From NCBI GenBank assembly GCA_022722495.1, contig JAIJLI010000145.1, positions 1 through 5,950 of the forward strand: DNA of 5,950 nucleotides. Direction: 5' to 3'. This DNA is from Dialister sp. (GTDB lineage Bacteria > Bacillota > Negativicutes > Veillonellales > Dialisteraceae). Positions 1 through 5,481 of the stretch are shown here, in pieces; the stretch's first letter is position 1, and every line of letters begins with the position of its first letter. The notes beneath the pieces were generated by a model that was given only the letters and a program-made list of their open reading frames with translations, did no database searches and had not been told where the DNA came from. A program made the translations under genes and the position numbers.

Positions 1-1086
1 AAGGCGGAAGAGAGCGTGAGCTTCGGGAAACGCATGCTCGAGGAACGCAGCCGCGCTAAAAAAGAGCTGGCGGCAGACAGAGTCGCTCTTGAAAAAGCTG
101 AGCGTGACAATGAAGCAGAACGGCAGACACTTGAGAAAGAGCTTATTTCTTTGAAGGCTGCTTTCAGAGACGCAGAGGCGCACTGGCAGAAGACCCGCAC
201 CCACCAGGAAAGCCTGTCTGACGATGCGGATGGATTTGCCATCCGGCAGCGCGAGGCAGATGAGGCGTGGAAGAAAGCGCAGGCCGCTTCAGCGAAGATC
301 GAGCGGGACAGAGCAGAGCTTGCCGTGAGGATCGCGCAGTTCAAAGCCGAGGAGGAGGACGTGCTACGCAAGTTCGAGGCGTGGCACATGACCCGTCAGC
401 AGGCGGAAGCGCTCCGACTTTCCGGCTCTATGGAGGATATGGAGCGGCAGGGAAAGGACCTTGCCCGCCGCATGGCTGAGCTGGGCAGTGTGAATCCGGA
501 GGGCGAGGAGGAGTACGCCCGTCAGCTCGCACGAAGGAAATTCTATGAGGGGCAGGTGGCCGATCTCGCAGAAGCGAGGAAGGGGCTTGAGACCATCATC
601 AGCGATATCGATCGGACGATGGAGAGCCGGTTCACCGAAGCCTTCCGCAAGATCAATGAAGAATTTGGCCGCATCATGCAACTCATGTTCCGCGGCGGCA
701 AGGCGCGTCTCGAACTCACCGATGAGGCGCATCCTTTGGAGGGCGGTGTCGAGATGTACCTGCAGCTTCCCGGCAAGAAGCGTCAGCCGCTTTCTCTCAT
801 GTCCGGCGGCGAAAGAGCGCTGACGGTCATCGCTCTGCTGATCTCCTTCATGGCGTATCGCCCCGCGCCCTTCTGCTTCGTCGATGAGATCGACGCAGCC
901 TTGGACGATGCGAATGTCGAACGCTACAGCCGCATGATCGGCGAGTATAAAAAGAAAACACAGTTCATCGTCATCTCACACAGGAAAAAGACGATGGAAT
1001 TTGCCGACACCCTGCAGGGCGTCACCATGGCAGAGAAGGGCGTTTCGAGCCTCATCACCGTGAAAATGAAGGATTATGTGGAGTGA
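1..1086 (+). CDS. smc: Chromosome segregation protein SMC, C-terminal part (5' end outside the window)
   Basis: This is the C-terminal third of SMC, the ATPase that, with ScpA/ScpB, organises and separates bacterial chromosomes. The frame is open from base 1; the GTG at 16 is an internal valine, so 361 residues are visible of a protein usually near 1,180. Bases 1-480 encode a charged heptad-rich coiled-coil arm. The SMC landmark GSVNPE follows at about 484-501. The head domain then shows the ABC signature MSGGERA (799-819; most relatives have LSGGE), the Walker B/D-loop FVDEIDAALD (877-906) and the switch histidine in VISHRKKTME (970-999). It ends normally with no frameshift. A hairpin with a T-run lies 85 bp downstream, so it is probably the last gene of its transcript, commonly rnc-smc in Firmicutes (inferred; rnc is not visible). 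Confidence 0.97.
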   Translation, partial: KAEESVSFGKRMLEERSRAKKELAADRVALEKAERDNEAERQTLEKELISLKAAFRDAEAHWQKTRTHQESLSDDADGFAIRQREADEAWKKAQAASAKIERDRAELAVRIAQFKAEEEDVLRKFEAWHMTRQQAEALRLSGSMEDMERQGKDLARRMAELGSVNPEGEEEYARQLARRKFYEGQVADLAEARKGLETIISDIDRTMESRFTEAFRKINEEFGRIMQLMFRGGKARLELTDEAHPLEGGVEMYLQLPGKKRQPLSLMSGGERALTVIALLISFMAYRPAPFCFVDEIDAALDDANVERYSRMIGEYKKKTQFIVISHRKKTMEFADTLQGVTMAEKGVSSLITVKMKDYVE

Positions 1087-1130
1087 GGTTAGCGGGGGCT
1101 GTCTCCTTGAGTGCGAATGAAAGCTCTGCA

Positions 1131-1168
1131 CGAATGAGGAATGAGAAATTAGAAATTAGGAATGAAGG
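1131..1168 (+). repeat. Purine-rich intergenic repeat (GAATTAGGAATGA type)
   Basis: A run of near-tandem units (AATGAG, AAATTAG, AATTAGGAATGAAGG) stands directly before a GC-rich hairpin. The reverse complement of 3587-3624 has the same layout: purine-rich AATTAGGAGTGAGG units, then GAAGGT, then a GC hairpin. The two are therefore probably diverged, oppositely oriented copies of one dispersed element. It has no coding potential. Confidence 0.55.
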
Positions 1169-1170
1169 TG

Positions 1171-1190
1171 GCGGCTTCGCCGCAATTTTT
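1171..1190 (+). terminator. Probable intrinsic terminator after smc
   Basis: GCGGC (1171-1175) pairs perfectly with GCCGC (1179-1183) around a TTC loop and is followed by AATTTTT. The stem is short but all GC. It lies 85 bp past the smc stop, at the end of the purine-rich repeat, so the repeat may have supplied the terminator. Confidence 0.55.
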
Positions 1191-1207
1191 AGACTATGAT
1201 GTTCTCG

Positions 1208-1371
1208 TATCGTCATTTCGAGCGCAGCCGAGAAATCTTTATTGCAGTACGTAAATCACATGTATGCGCCATTTCATAAACGAAGTTTTGGTACTACGTC
1301 ATTCTGCTATCTCGCACTTACTATTTACCGGTGTGCAAGAAAGATCGAGGGCTTCGCTCGGGATGACGATA
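1208..1371. repeat. 164-bp element bounded by imperfect inverted repeats (CGTCATTTCGAGCG type)
   Basis: The left arm is 1208-1246. The right arm is 1334-1371 on the opposite strand. They align over 39 columns with about 30 identities, sharing TATCGTCAT, CGAGCG, AGCC, ATCTTT and TTGCA. A third partial unit, CGTCATTCTG, starts at 1297. The arm sequence resembles the CGTCATTTCGAGCG...GAGAAATCT dispersed repeats that I recall from many bacterial genomes; that is recollection, not a search. The 88 bp between the arms contain no convincing gene. Confidence 0.6.
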
Positions 1372-1389
1372 CGTGGGGAACAATTTTAT

Positions 1390-1442
1390 AAAAAAGCGGC
1401 GCTTCTATATTTTATGCGCCGCACCACCCCAGTTGAACCCAT
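1390..1442. repeat. Hairpin repeat, copy 1 (minus-strand terminator-like)
   Basis: GCGGCGC (1396-1402) and GCGCCGC (1416-1422) form a perfect 7-bp stem with a 13-nt loop. Bases 1396-1425 match 3562-3591 at 26 of 30 positions. The six A residues at 1390-1395 mean that, read on the minus strand, the stem is followed by T6, the shape of an intrinsic terminator facing against the neighbouring genes. The tail GTTGAACCCAT (1432-1442) recurs as GTTGAACCTAT at 2679-2689. The rest of the gap up to the promoter at 1531 holds a small CGCCC/GGGCG hairpin (1485-1497) and nothing else I can name. Confidence 0.65.
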
Positions 1443-1530
1443 AGAACTCGCTGAACCTCTTTCGCACGCCATCAAGGGACGCCCCGCCCCAAGGGCGAAC
1501 CCTGAACCCGACAGCTTACATCTTTTCTTG

Positions 1531-1559
1531 TAGACACTTCACGCCTATTTATATACAAT
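1531..1559 (+). promoter_or_regulatory. Predicted sigma70-type promoter for ftsY
   Basis: TAGACA (1531-1536; five of six to the -35 consensus) and TACAAT (1554-1559; five of six to the -10 consensus) are separated by exactly 17 bp in AT-rich DNA. Transcription would start near 1566, leaving a leader of about 25 nt that contains the AGGAGG ribosome-binding site of ftsY. Confidence 0.6.
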
Positions 1560-1590
1560 AAACATATACATTCTTTAGGAGGAAAGAGAC

Positions 1591-2535
1591 ATGGGATTTT
1601 TTGATAAGATCAAACGGGGACTCACCCGCACGAAAGAGAGCCTCATCCGCAATATCGAGAGCGTCGTCATCGGCTATGCGGAGATCGACGATGATTTCCT
1701 GGAAGATCTGGAAATGGTCCTGCTCTCCGGAGACATCGGCGTGCGCACCACGGACTACCTGATGCGACAGATCCGCCGCGGTGTTACCGAAGGCACGATC
1801 CACAATACCAATGAAGTCATGCCCTTCATGGAAAAGACCGTGAAGGAGCTTTTGAAGGATGATACCATCGATCAGGAGAATACGCACCATCCGGAAGTCA
1901 TCCTCGTCGTCGGCGTGAATGGCGTGGGCAAGACCACGACCATCGGCAAGCTCTCCGGTAAGCTTCACAAGGAAGGCAAGAAGGTTCTTCTCGCGGCTGC
2001 AGATACCTTCCGTGCGGCGGCTTCTGAGCAGCTCACCATCTGGGCGGAGCGCACCGGCGCAGACATCGTGAAGCATGCGGAAGGCGCGGATCCGGCGGCG
2101 GTGGCCTTCGATGCTGTCTCGGCAGCCAAGGCGCGCGGCGTCGATGTCGTCCTTATCGATACCGCCGGCCGTTTGCAGACGAAGGTGAATCTGATGGAAG
2201 AGCTTGCCAAGATCTCCCGCGTCATCAAGAAGGTCATCCCTGATGCACCGCATCAGACGCTCCTCGTTCTGGATGCGACCACGGGGCAGAATGCCATCAG
2301 CCAGGCGAAAAATTTCGGAGAGATCGTGCCGCTGACAGGGGTCGTCCTGACCAAGCTCGATGGCACGGCGAAAGGCGGCGTGGTCCTCTCTGTCCATGAA
2401 GAGCTGCATGTGCCGATCAAGTGGATCGGTCTCGGCGAACGTGAGGACGATCTCGACCGTTTCCATCCGGATGATTTCGCCAAGGCTCTCTTCGAGACAG
2501 AGGATCATATTCTCGGAGAAAGCACGAAGGTGTAA
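1591..2535 (+). CDS. ftsY: Signal recognition particle receptor FtsY (GTPase)
   Basis: FtsY is the membrane-associated SRP receptor. Its GTPase pairs with that of Ffh to hand ribosome-nascent chain complexes to the SecYEG translocon. At 314 residues it has the short form common in Firmicutes: the protein begins MGFFDKIKRG, a likely amphipathic membrane-contact helix, without the long acidic A domain of E. coli. The helical N domain spans roughly residues 1-95. The G domain has the P-loop GVNGVGKTTT (108-117), ADTFRAAASEQL after it, DTAGRL (190-195), TKLDGTAKGG (254-263) and the closing GLGEREDDLDRF. The ATG follows AGGAGG (1577-1582) at an 8-nt spacing. It normally follows smc, as here, but a separate promoter and the repeat-filled 504-bp gap suggest independent transcription. 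It appears intact. Confidence 0.98.
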   Translation: MGFFDKIKRGLTRTKESLIRNIESVVIGYAEIDDDFLEDLEMVLLSGDIGVRTTDYLMRQIRRGVTEGTIHNTNEVMPFMEKTVKELLKDDTIDQENTHHPEVILVVGVNGVGKTTTIGKLSGKLHKEGKKVLLAAADTFRAAASEQLTIWAERTGADIVKHAEGADPAAVAFDAVSAAKARGVDVVLIDTAGRLQTKVNLMEELAKISRVIKKVIPDAPHQTLLVLDATTGQNAISQAKNFGEIVPLTGVVLTKLDGTAKGGVVLSVHEELHVPIKWIGLGEREDDLDRFHPDDFAKALFETEDHILGESTKV

Positions 2536-2570
2536 AAACGCAAAAGGTCATCTCATGGATTTCATCTGAC

Positions 2571-2699
2571 CTCATAGGTTCATCAGGCTTTGAAGGCGTG
2601 ACAGGTTCAACGAAAATTTCGCGGCGTTTCCTTACGGGTCGCTCCATCCCCGTTGCGCCTGTTCCACCTATCACCCTTGTTGAACCTATGAGTTTTTTT
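2571..2699 (+). terminator. Long inverted-repeat element ending in T7; possible ftsY terminator
   Basis: CTCATAGGTTCA (2571-2582) and TGAACCTATGAG (2681-2692) are perfect 12-bp inverted repeats 98 bp apart, followed at once by seven T residues (2693-2699). Inside, ACAGG-TT-CAACG (2601-2612) can pair with CGTTG-CG-CCTGT (2651-2662), and CGAAA/TTTCG (2611-2621) makes a small hairpin. GCGGCG-TTTCCT (2621-2632) and the 3' tail resemble the hairpin repeat at 1396-1442, so this may be a longer, diverged relative. Terminator function is inferred from the T-run after the stem. The large loop makes it atypical, and a small non-autonomous repeat is the alternative. Confidence 0.45.
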
Positions 2700-2724
2700 C
2701 CTGTTCTATAGAGACGAGGGCATC

Positions 2725-3423
2725 ATGACAACATTCATCGACCCTGCGACGGGCTATGAGGTGCGGGTGATCCGAAAACCCATCCGCCGCATCTATCTTC
2801 GCGTGCGGGAGGGAGAATCTGTCGAGGTGACGGCGCCGCGGAGGGTCTCGAAGCGGGAGATCCGAGACTTCGTTGCGGGAAAGACCGCATGGCTTACGAA
2901 GTACATGGCGCTGGTGCCGGAGAAAATCAAATTTCAATATGTCACAGGAGAGATCCACCATGTCTTCGGAAGGGCGTATCCCTTGCAGGTTTGCTTCGGG
3001 ATGCGCGATGATGCCGTCGTCTCGACAGACGGAGAGCTGCAGCTGGTCCTTCGGACAAAACAGAGGGAGCGTGAGAAGGTATTCAAGGCAGGCATGAAGC
3101 GCATCCTTCTTTGGGAGATCGAAAAGCAGCTTGAAATATGGACAAAGCGCATGGCGATCCCGGAGAGTCGGATCACCGGGGTCACGATCCGCGTCATGAA
3201 AAGCCGCTGGGGCTCCTGCCGGAGAGTGACGGGGCGCTTCTCCTTCGCCCTCGACCTTGTCACAAAGCCGAAGGAATGCATCGAGGCTGTCGTCGTCCAT
3301 GAGCTCTGCCACCTCTTCGCAGCCGGCCACGGCCCCGATTTCTATGCACGGATGGAGACCTATCTGCCGGACTATAAAGAAAGGGACAGACTGCTTTCCA
3401 GCCTGCCGAGGGAATTGGTATAG
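2725..3423 (+). CDS. YgjP/DUF45-family (SprT-like fold) zinc metallohydrolase
   Basis: This 232-residue protein belongs to the YgjP-like metallopeptidase family (PF01863). The diagnostic parts are MKSRWGSC (residues 158-165) and HELCHLFAAGH (192-202), in which H192, H196 and H202 form an HExxHx5H zinc site with E193 as general base. The first 120 residues are a basic, beta-rich region (RRIYLRVREGE) typical of the family. There is no signal peptide or membrane segment, so it should be cytoplasmic. The substrate is uncertain: the family is named for peptidases, while E. coli YgjP has, as I recall, been annotated as a UTP pyrophosphatase. The ATG has only a modest GAGGG (2716-2720) 4 nt away, so weak translation or a slightly wrong start is possible. 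It is probably a single-gene unit between two repeat-rich gaps. Confidence 0.9.
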   Translation: MTTFIDPATGYEVRVIRKPIRRIYLRVREGESVEVTAPRRVSKREIRDFVAGKTAWLTKYMALVPEKIKFQYVTGEIHHVFGRAYPLQVCFGMRDDAVVSTDGELQLVLRTKQREREKVFKAGMKRILLWEIEKQLEIWTKRMAIPESRITGVTIRVMKSRWGSCRRVTGRFSFALDLVTKPKECIEAVVVHELCHLFAAGHGPDFYARMETYLPDYKERDRLLSSLPRELV

Positions 3424-3486
3424 GGGCTGGTAGCTAGTGACTAGGGATTAGGGACTCGTATAGCGATTTGTTAATTTCTGGACTTA

Positions 3487-3624
3487 GTTAGAAGTGAGAA
3501 GTGCTGGAAGGGGTACACCATTCATAGAGTGACCCAATACCTCCTCATTCTATAAAACTCCGCGGCGCTTCCTCATTTTATGCGCCGTACCTTCACTCCT
3601 CACTCCTAATTCCTCACTTCTAAC
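3487..3624. repeat. 138-bp inverted-repeat element containing hairpin repeat copy 2
   Basis: GTTAGAAGTGAG (3487-3498) and CTCACTTCTAAC (3613-3624) are perfect 12-bp terminal inverted repeats. The inner flanks also correspond, ending in GGTAC (3511-3515) on the left and GTACC (3587-3591) on the right. Within lies CGGCGC (3563-3568) pairing with GCGCCG (3582-3587), the second copy of the hairpin at 1396-1425 (26 of 30 bases identical). The preceding 3424-3486 holds related TAGTGACTAGGGATTAGGGAC-like units, including the palindrome CTAGT-G-ACTAG. No transposase is present, so it resembles a MITE or REP-like unit. Confidence 0.65.
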
Positions 3625-3759
3625 TTGATTTGCAAGTTGACCTAAATGCCAGTTATTTAGCAAACGCAATACTAGCGCCGAGTGATGCTCCACGGGCTCA
3701 CCCCGAACTGTTTACCTCTCTTCCGATTCCATTCCCCTATAGCAATCACACGTCCAACG
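3625..3759. other. Non-coding stretch upstream of the LysR-type gene
   Basis: I see no supportable gene here. There is a short dyad, CTAAAT-N7-ATTTAG (3642-3660), which could be a distal regulator-binding site. Short open frames on both strands lack ribosome-binding sites. A divergent target gene, usual for LysR-type regulators, is absent. Confidence 0.4.
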
Positions 3760-3790
3760 TGATATACTGTAATAAAATTATTTTATATCA
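3760..3790 (+). promoter_or_regulatory. Extended -10 promoter inside a 31-bp dyad (likely autoregulatory operator of the LysR-type gene)
   Basis: The dyad reads TGATATA-N3-TAAT-N3-ATTA-N3-TATATCA and is centred on 3775; 11 of its 15 base pairs are complementary. Its left arm includes TGATATACT (3760-3768), an extended -10 element (TGn plus TATACT, five of six to consensus), with no good -35. Transcription would begin near 3775, the dyad centre, so a bound dimer would block its own promoter. LysR-family regulators commonly bind such AT-rich dyads with a T-N11-A core; the assignment to this protein is inferred from position. Confidence 0.55.
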
Positions 3791-3795
3791 AGTGG

Positions 3796-3816
3796 GCGCG
3801 CGTGCCGCGCAAGGGG
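3796..3816 (+). promoter_or_regulatory. GC hairpin abutting the ribosome-binding site of the LysR-type gene
   Basis: GCGCG (3796-3800) pairs with CGCGC (3806-3810) around CGTGC, immediately before the Shine-Dalgarno AAGGGG (3811-3816), which is 7 nt from the ATG at 3824. The hairpin ends where the ribosome-binding site starts. It could tune translation or simply protect the short leader; function is not demonstrated. Confidence 0.35.
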
Positions 3817-3823
3817 TAGTGCC

Positions 3824-4690
3824 ATGAATAACACGGATTGGAAGATTCTGATCTATCTTCGAGAAGAACGCAGCATCAATAAGGTCGCCAAGCGGCTGTT
3901 TATGACCCAGCCGTCTTTGACGTATCGCTTGAGCCAGATGGAAAAAGAGATCGGCTGTCCACTTTTCATTCGCACAAATAAGGGTGTCCATTTCACCGAT
4001 GCGGGAAATCGCCTTTTCTCATTTGCCGAAAAAGAACTGCAGCAGTATCAAGACATGAAGAACTTCGTGACGCATGAGCCGAATACCATTTCCGGCGTGC
4101 TGCGCATCGGTGCGAGCCAGTCCTTCGCGCAGTCGCACATGCCGGCCATTCTGAAGGGCTTCGTCGATGAGTACAATGACATCGAGATCTCGCTCACGAC
4201 GGATACGAGCGATCGCCTGACGAAGCTGGTCAAGAAGGAGGATATCCATCTGGCCATCGTTCGCGGCAATCAGGAATGGCCGGATGCGGACATCCTTCTC
4301 GAGGATGCGCCGCTCTATCTCATCTCTGCACAGAAGATCGACTACGATACCCTGCCGAACCAGCCGTCCATCCGCTATCGCAGTGACCCGTCGCTGGATG
4401 AGCTGAGAAGCCGTTGGTGGCGTCAGAATTTCTCTGAATCTCCGCATTTTCTTCTGACCGTTTCTGACTGCCTCACCTGCGTAGAGATCGTGAATCATGG
4501 CCTTGGACAGTCGCTCATCCCGGCAGACCTTCTCCCCAAGTGTACGCCGAATGTCAATCGTGAAATGATCTACGACCGCCAGAAGCGCCCGATCCTGCGC
4601 CCGAGTCACCTCATCTTCAAGCAGGCCATGCTCCAGTCTACGCCTGTCAAGATCTTCGTGGATTATATGAAAAAATATTTTGAAGTATGA
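3824..4690 (+). CDS. LysR-family transcriptional regulator
   Basis: This 288-residue protein has the LysR layout. The N-terminal winged helix-turn-helix is at residues 1-60, with SINKVAKRLFMTQPSLTYRL (17-36) as the helix-turn-helix and EKEIGCPLFIR (40-50) as the wing. A linker helix follows to about residue 85. The periplasmic-binding-protein-like effector domain runs from SGVLRIGAS near residue 89 to the C-terminus. Family members usually act as tetramers that respond to a small metabolite and often control a divergent gene plus their own. Here no divergent gene exists: 400 bp of repeats lie upstream and a convergent gene downstream, so neither ligand nor target can be inferred. The ATG is supported by AAGGGG at 7 nt. 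A dyad-embedded promoter suggests autoregulation. The gene ends at a strong shared terminator. Confidence 0.93.
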   Translation: MNNTDWKILIYLREERSINKVAKRLFMTQPSLTYRLSQMEKEIGCPLFIRTNKGVHFTDAGNRLFSFAEKELQQYQDMKNFVTHEPNTISGVLRIGASQSFAQSHMPAILKGFVDEYNDIEISLTTDTSDRLTKLVKKEDIHLAIVRGNQEWPDADILLEDAPLYLISAQKIDYDTLPNQPSIRYRSDPSLDELRSRWWRQNFSESPHFLLTVSDCLTCVEIVNHGLGQSLIPADLLPKCTPNVNREMIYDRQKRPILRPSHLIFKQAMLQSTPVKIFVDYMKKYFEV

Positions 4691-4743
4691 AAACAGGGGC
4701 TGTGAAGAAATGAATCTTCATTTCTTCACAGCCCCTGTTTGTG
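4691..4743. terminator. Strong bidirectional stem-loop terminator
   Basis: Starting at the base after the LysR-type gene's stop codon, 4691-4713 and 4718-4740 form an uninterrupted 23-bp stem (arms begin AAACAGGGGCTGTG) with the 4-nt loop ATCT. The A3/T3 ends supply a short T-run on either strand. It sits between two converging genes, 21 bp from the stop of the minus-strand gene, so it probably ends both transcripts. The T-run is short for the stem length, hence double-strand processing or a repeat origin is also possible. Confidence 0.8.
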
Positions 4744-4761
4744 TGTAAATAATACATGTCT

Positions 4762-5307
4762 TTATCTATAGGAAACCGCTACTAAATCGGCAGGCATAAA
4801 ATTCAGGAGTACGTCTTCATCATTATCATCATGCTGATATATTATGGCAATTTGATTTCGTTTCCATGCGTAATTCTCCATTTTACCGGGAACTTTATTA
4901 TGAATGACCGGTGTTCCATATTCTTTAATCAGGAATTGGGAAATATTTCGTTTATCGCCTGATACATACACATCCATACTTCTTAATTTTTTATCTTTAA
5001 ATCGTAATGTGATATAGGCAGGCTTTGTGAGTCCCAGGCAGCCCCGCGGCGCCAGATTACGTAACTCCCATTCTTCATCCCATAAGTGTTCTATAGTGTA
5101 TTTTTCCTGAATCTCTTCTATTGGTTCACCATAATAGAAGTCCATAAACCCAAAATCATTTTCGTTTTTAGGTACAGTGTTTTTGCTATCTGAAAATTCT
5201 GACAACTTCACTGTACCGGTATGGTTAGCAGTCGTATCTGTGGCTCCTGCAGAAGAACTCAATGAAAGCAGGCATGCCAACATGGCTATTGCTATTTCTT
5301 TTTTCAT
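4762..5307 (-). CDS. Small secreted protein of unknown function
   Basis: I do not recognise a named family for this 181-residue protein. It starts with a classical signal peptide: MKK, a hydrophobic core at residues 5-16 and a likely cleavage after A20-G21-A22. A lipobox is not convincing, because the only early cysteine (C12) lies inside the hydrophobic core. The mature part opens with a polar T/S/N-rich linker (23-50), followed by a compact domain with FYYGEPIEEIQEKY (57-70), YITLRFKDKKLRSMDVYV (98-115) and FLIKEYGTP (125-133), then a tail ending in YR. The alternation of a YG-type helix with strands recalls small BamE-like or DUF periplasmic domains, but that is only resemblance. The start has AAGGAG (5317-5322 on the complement) 9 nt upstream and a good promoter. 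It is AT-richer than the left-hand genes and is transcribed alone. Confidence 0.8.
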   Translation of the reverse strand: MKKEIAIAMLACLLSLSSSAGATDTTANHTGTVKLSEFSDSKNTVPKNENDFGFMDFYYGEPIEEIQEKYTIEHLWDEEWELRNLAPRGCLGLTKPAYITLRFKDKKLRSMDVYVSGDKRNISQFLIKEYGTPVIHNKVPGKMENYAWKRNQIAIIYQHDDNDEDVLLNFMPADLVAVSYR

Positions 5308-5334
5308 ACTTAATCACTCCTTTTTAGAAACTAA

Positions 5335-5363
5335 ATCATAAGCAAATTTTGTGATATAATCAA
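5335..5363 (-). promoter_or_regulatory. Predicted promoter of the secreted-protein gene
   Basis: On the minus strand TTGATT (complement of 5358-5363) and TATGAT (complement of 5335-5340) are separated by 17 bp, matching sigma70 -35 and -10 elements at four and five of six positions. Transcription would start near 5328, just before the AAGGAG ribosome-binding site. Confidence 0.6.
5352..5360 (+). promoter_or_regulatory. Extended -10 promoter on the plus strand, overlapping the minus-strand promoter
   Basis: TGATATAAT is a perfect extended -10 (TGn plus TATAAT); no -35 match is visible at 16-18 bp. Its last three bases overlap the -35 of the minus-strand promoter, so the two would compete. It points rightwards into a stretch with no plus-strand gene but with a strong hairpin 38 bp on. 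AT-rich DNA yields such matches by chance, so confidence is limited. Confidence 0.4.
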
Positions 5364-5366
5364 TTT

Positions 5367-5446
5367 AGGCAAACGTGATGATATGCCGAACCGCAGAAAG
5401 AACCCTATGGGAAGCTGGAGAAATTCCCATGGGGTTCTTCCTGTTT
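5367..5446 (+). ncRNA. Candidate small RNA of about 80 nt
   Basis: A transcript from the plus-strand extended -10 would begin near 5367 and run through a small GGCA/TGCC stem (5368-5371 with 5384-5387) into the 16-bp hairpin at 5398-5439, followed by CCTGTTT. There is no ribosome-binding site with a reading frame. I recognise no riboswitch or known RNA family. The prediction rests only on the promoter-hairpin spacing. The hairpin may instead serve the minus-strand gene to its right. Confidence 0.25.
5398..5439. terminator. 16-bp stem-loop, probable terminator
   Basis: AAGAACCCTATGGGAA (5398-5413) pairs with TTCCCATGGGGTTCTT (5424-5439), with one G-T wobble and a 10-nt loop. Read leftwards it is followed by TTCTTTCT, so it could end transcripts of the ATPase gene on the minus strand before the promoter at 5335-5363. 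Read rightwards it is followed only by CCTGTTT. Orientation is therefore open. Confidence 0.55.
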
Positions 5447-5481
5447 AGAGCTCAGGTACGGCTTCAGGCTTGTTGCTTTAG

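Noticed and set aside
1264..1533. 89-residue plus-strand reading frame between smc and ftsY
   Set aside because: It runs through the inverted-repeat arm and the hairpin repeat, has no ribosome-binding site, and the translation looks like repeat-derived noise.
1549..2508. 319-residue minus-strand reading frame opposite ftsY
   Set aside because: It is the antisense shadow of a conserved gene with strong codon bias; no promoter, ribosome-binding site or family motif supports it.
2686..3330. 214-residue minus-strand reading frame opposite the metallohydrolase gene
   Set aside because: It is antisense to a gene with an intact zinc motif; its translation is rich in D, H and R as expected from a shadow frame.
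3630..3827. 65-residue plus-strand reading frame before the LysR-type gene
   Set aside because: It has no ribosome-binding site, crosses the promoter dyad and overlaps the regulator start. A short minus-strand frame ending at 3653 with GASLGASIAFAK was also seen, but it is too short to call a gene remnant.
4019..4609. 196-residue minus-strand reading frame opposite the LysR-type gene
   Set aside because: Antisense shadow within a gene with clear domain structure; there are no supporting signals.
5272..5307. Lipoprotein signal in the secreted protein
   Set aside because: The only early cysteine (residue 12) follows M-L-A and sits within the hydrophobic core, too close to the N-terminus; an AGA signal-peptidase I site at 20-22 fits better.
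5367..5446. Riboswitch or hammerhead ribozyme upstream of the right-hand genes
   Set aside because: GTGATGA followed later by GAA superficially recalls a hammerhead core, but the required flanking helices are absent and no ligand-binding consensus is recognisable.
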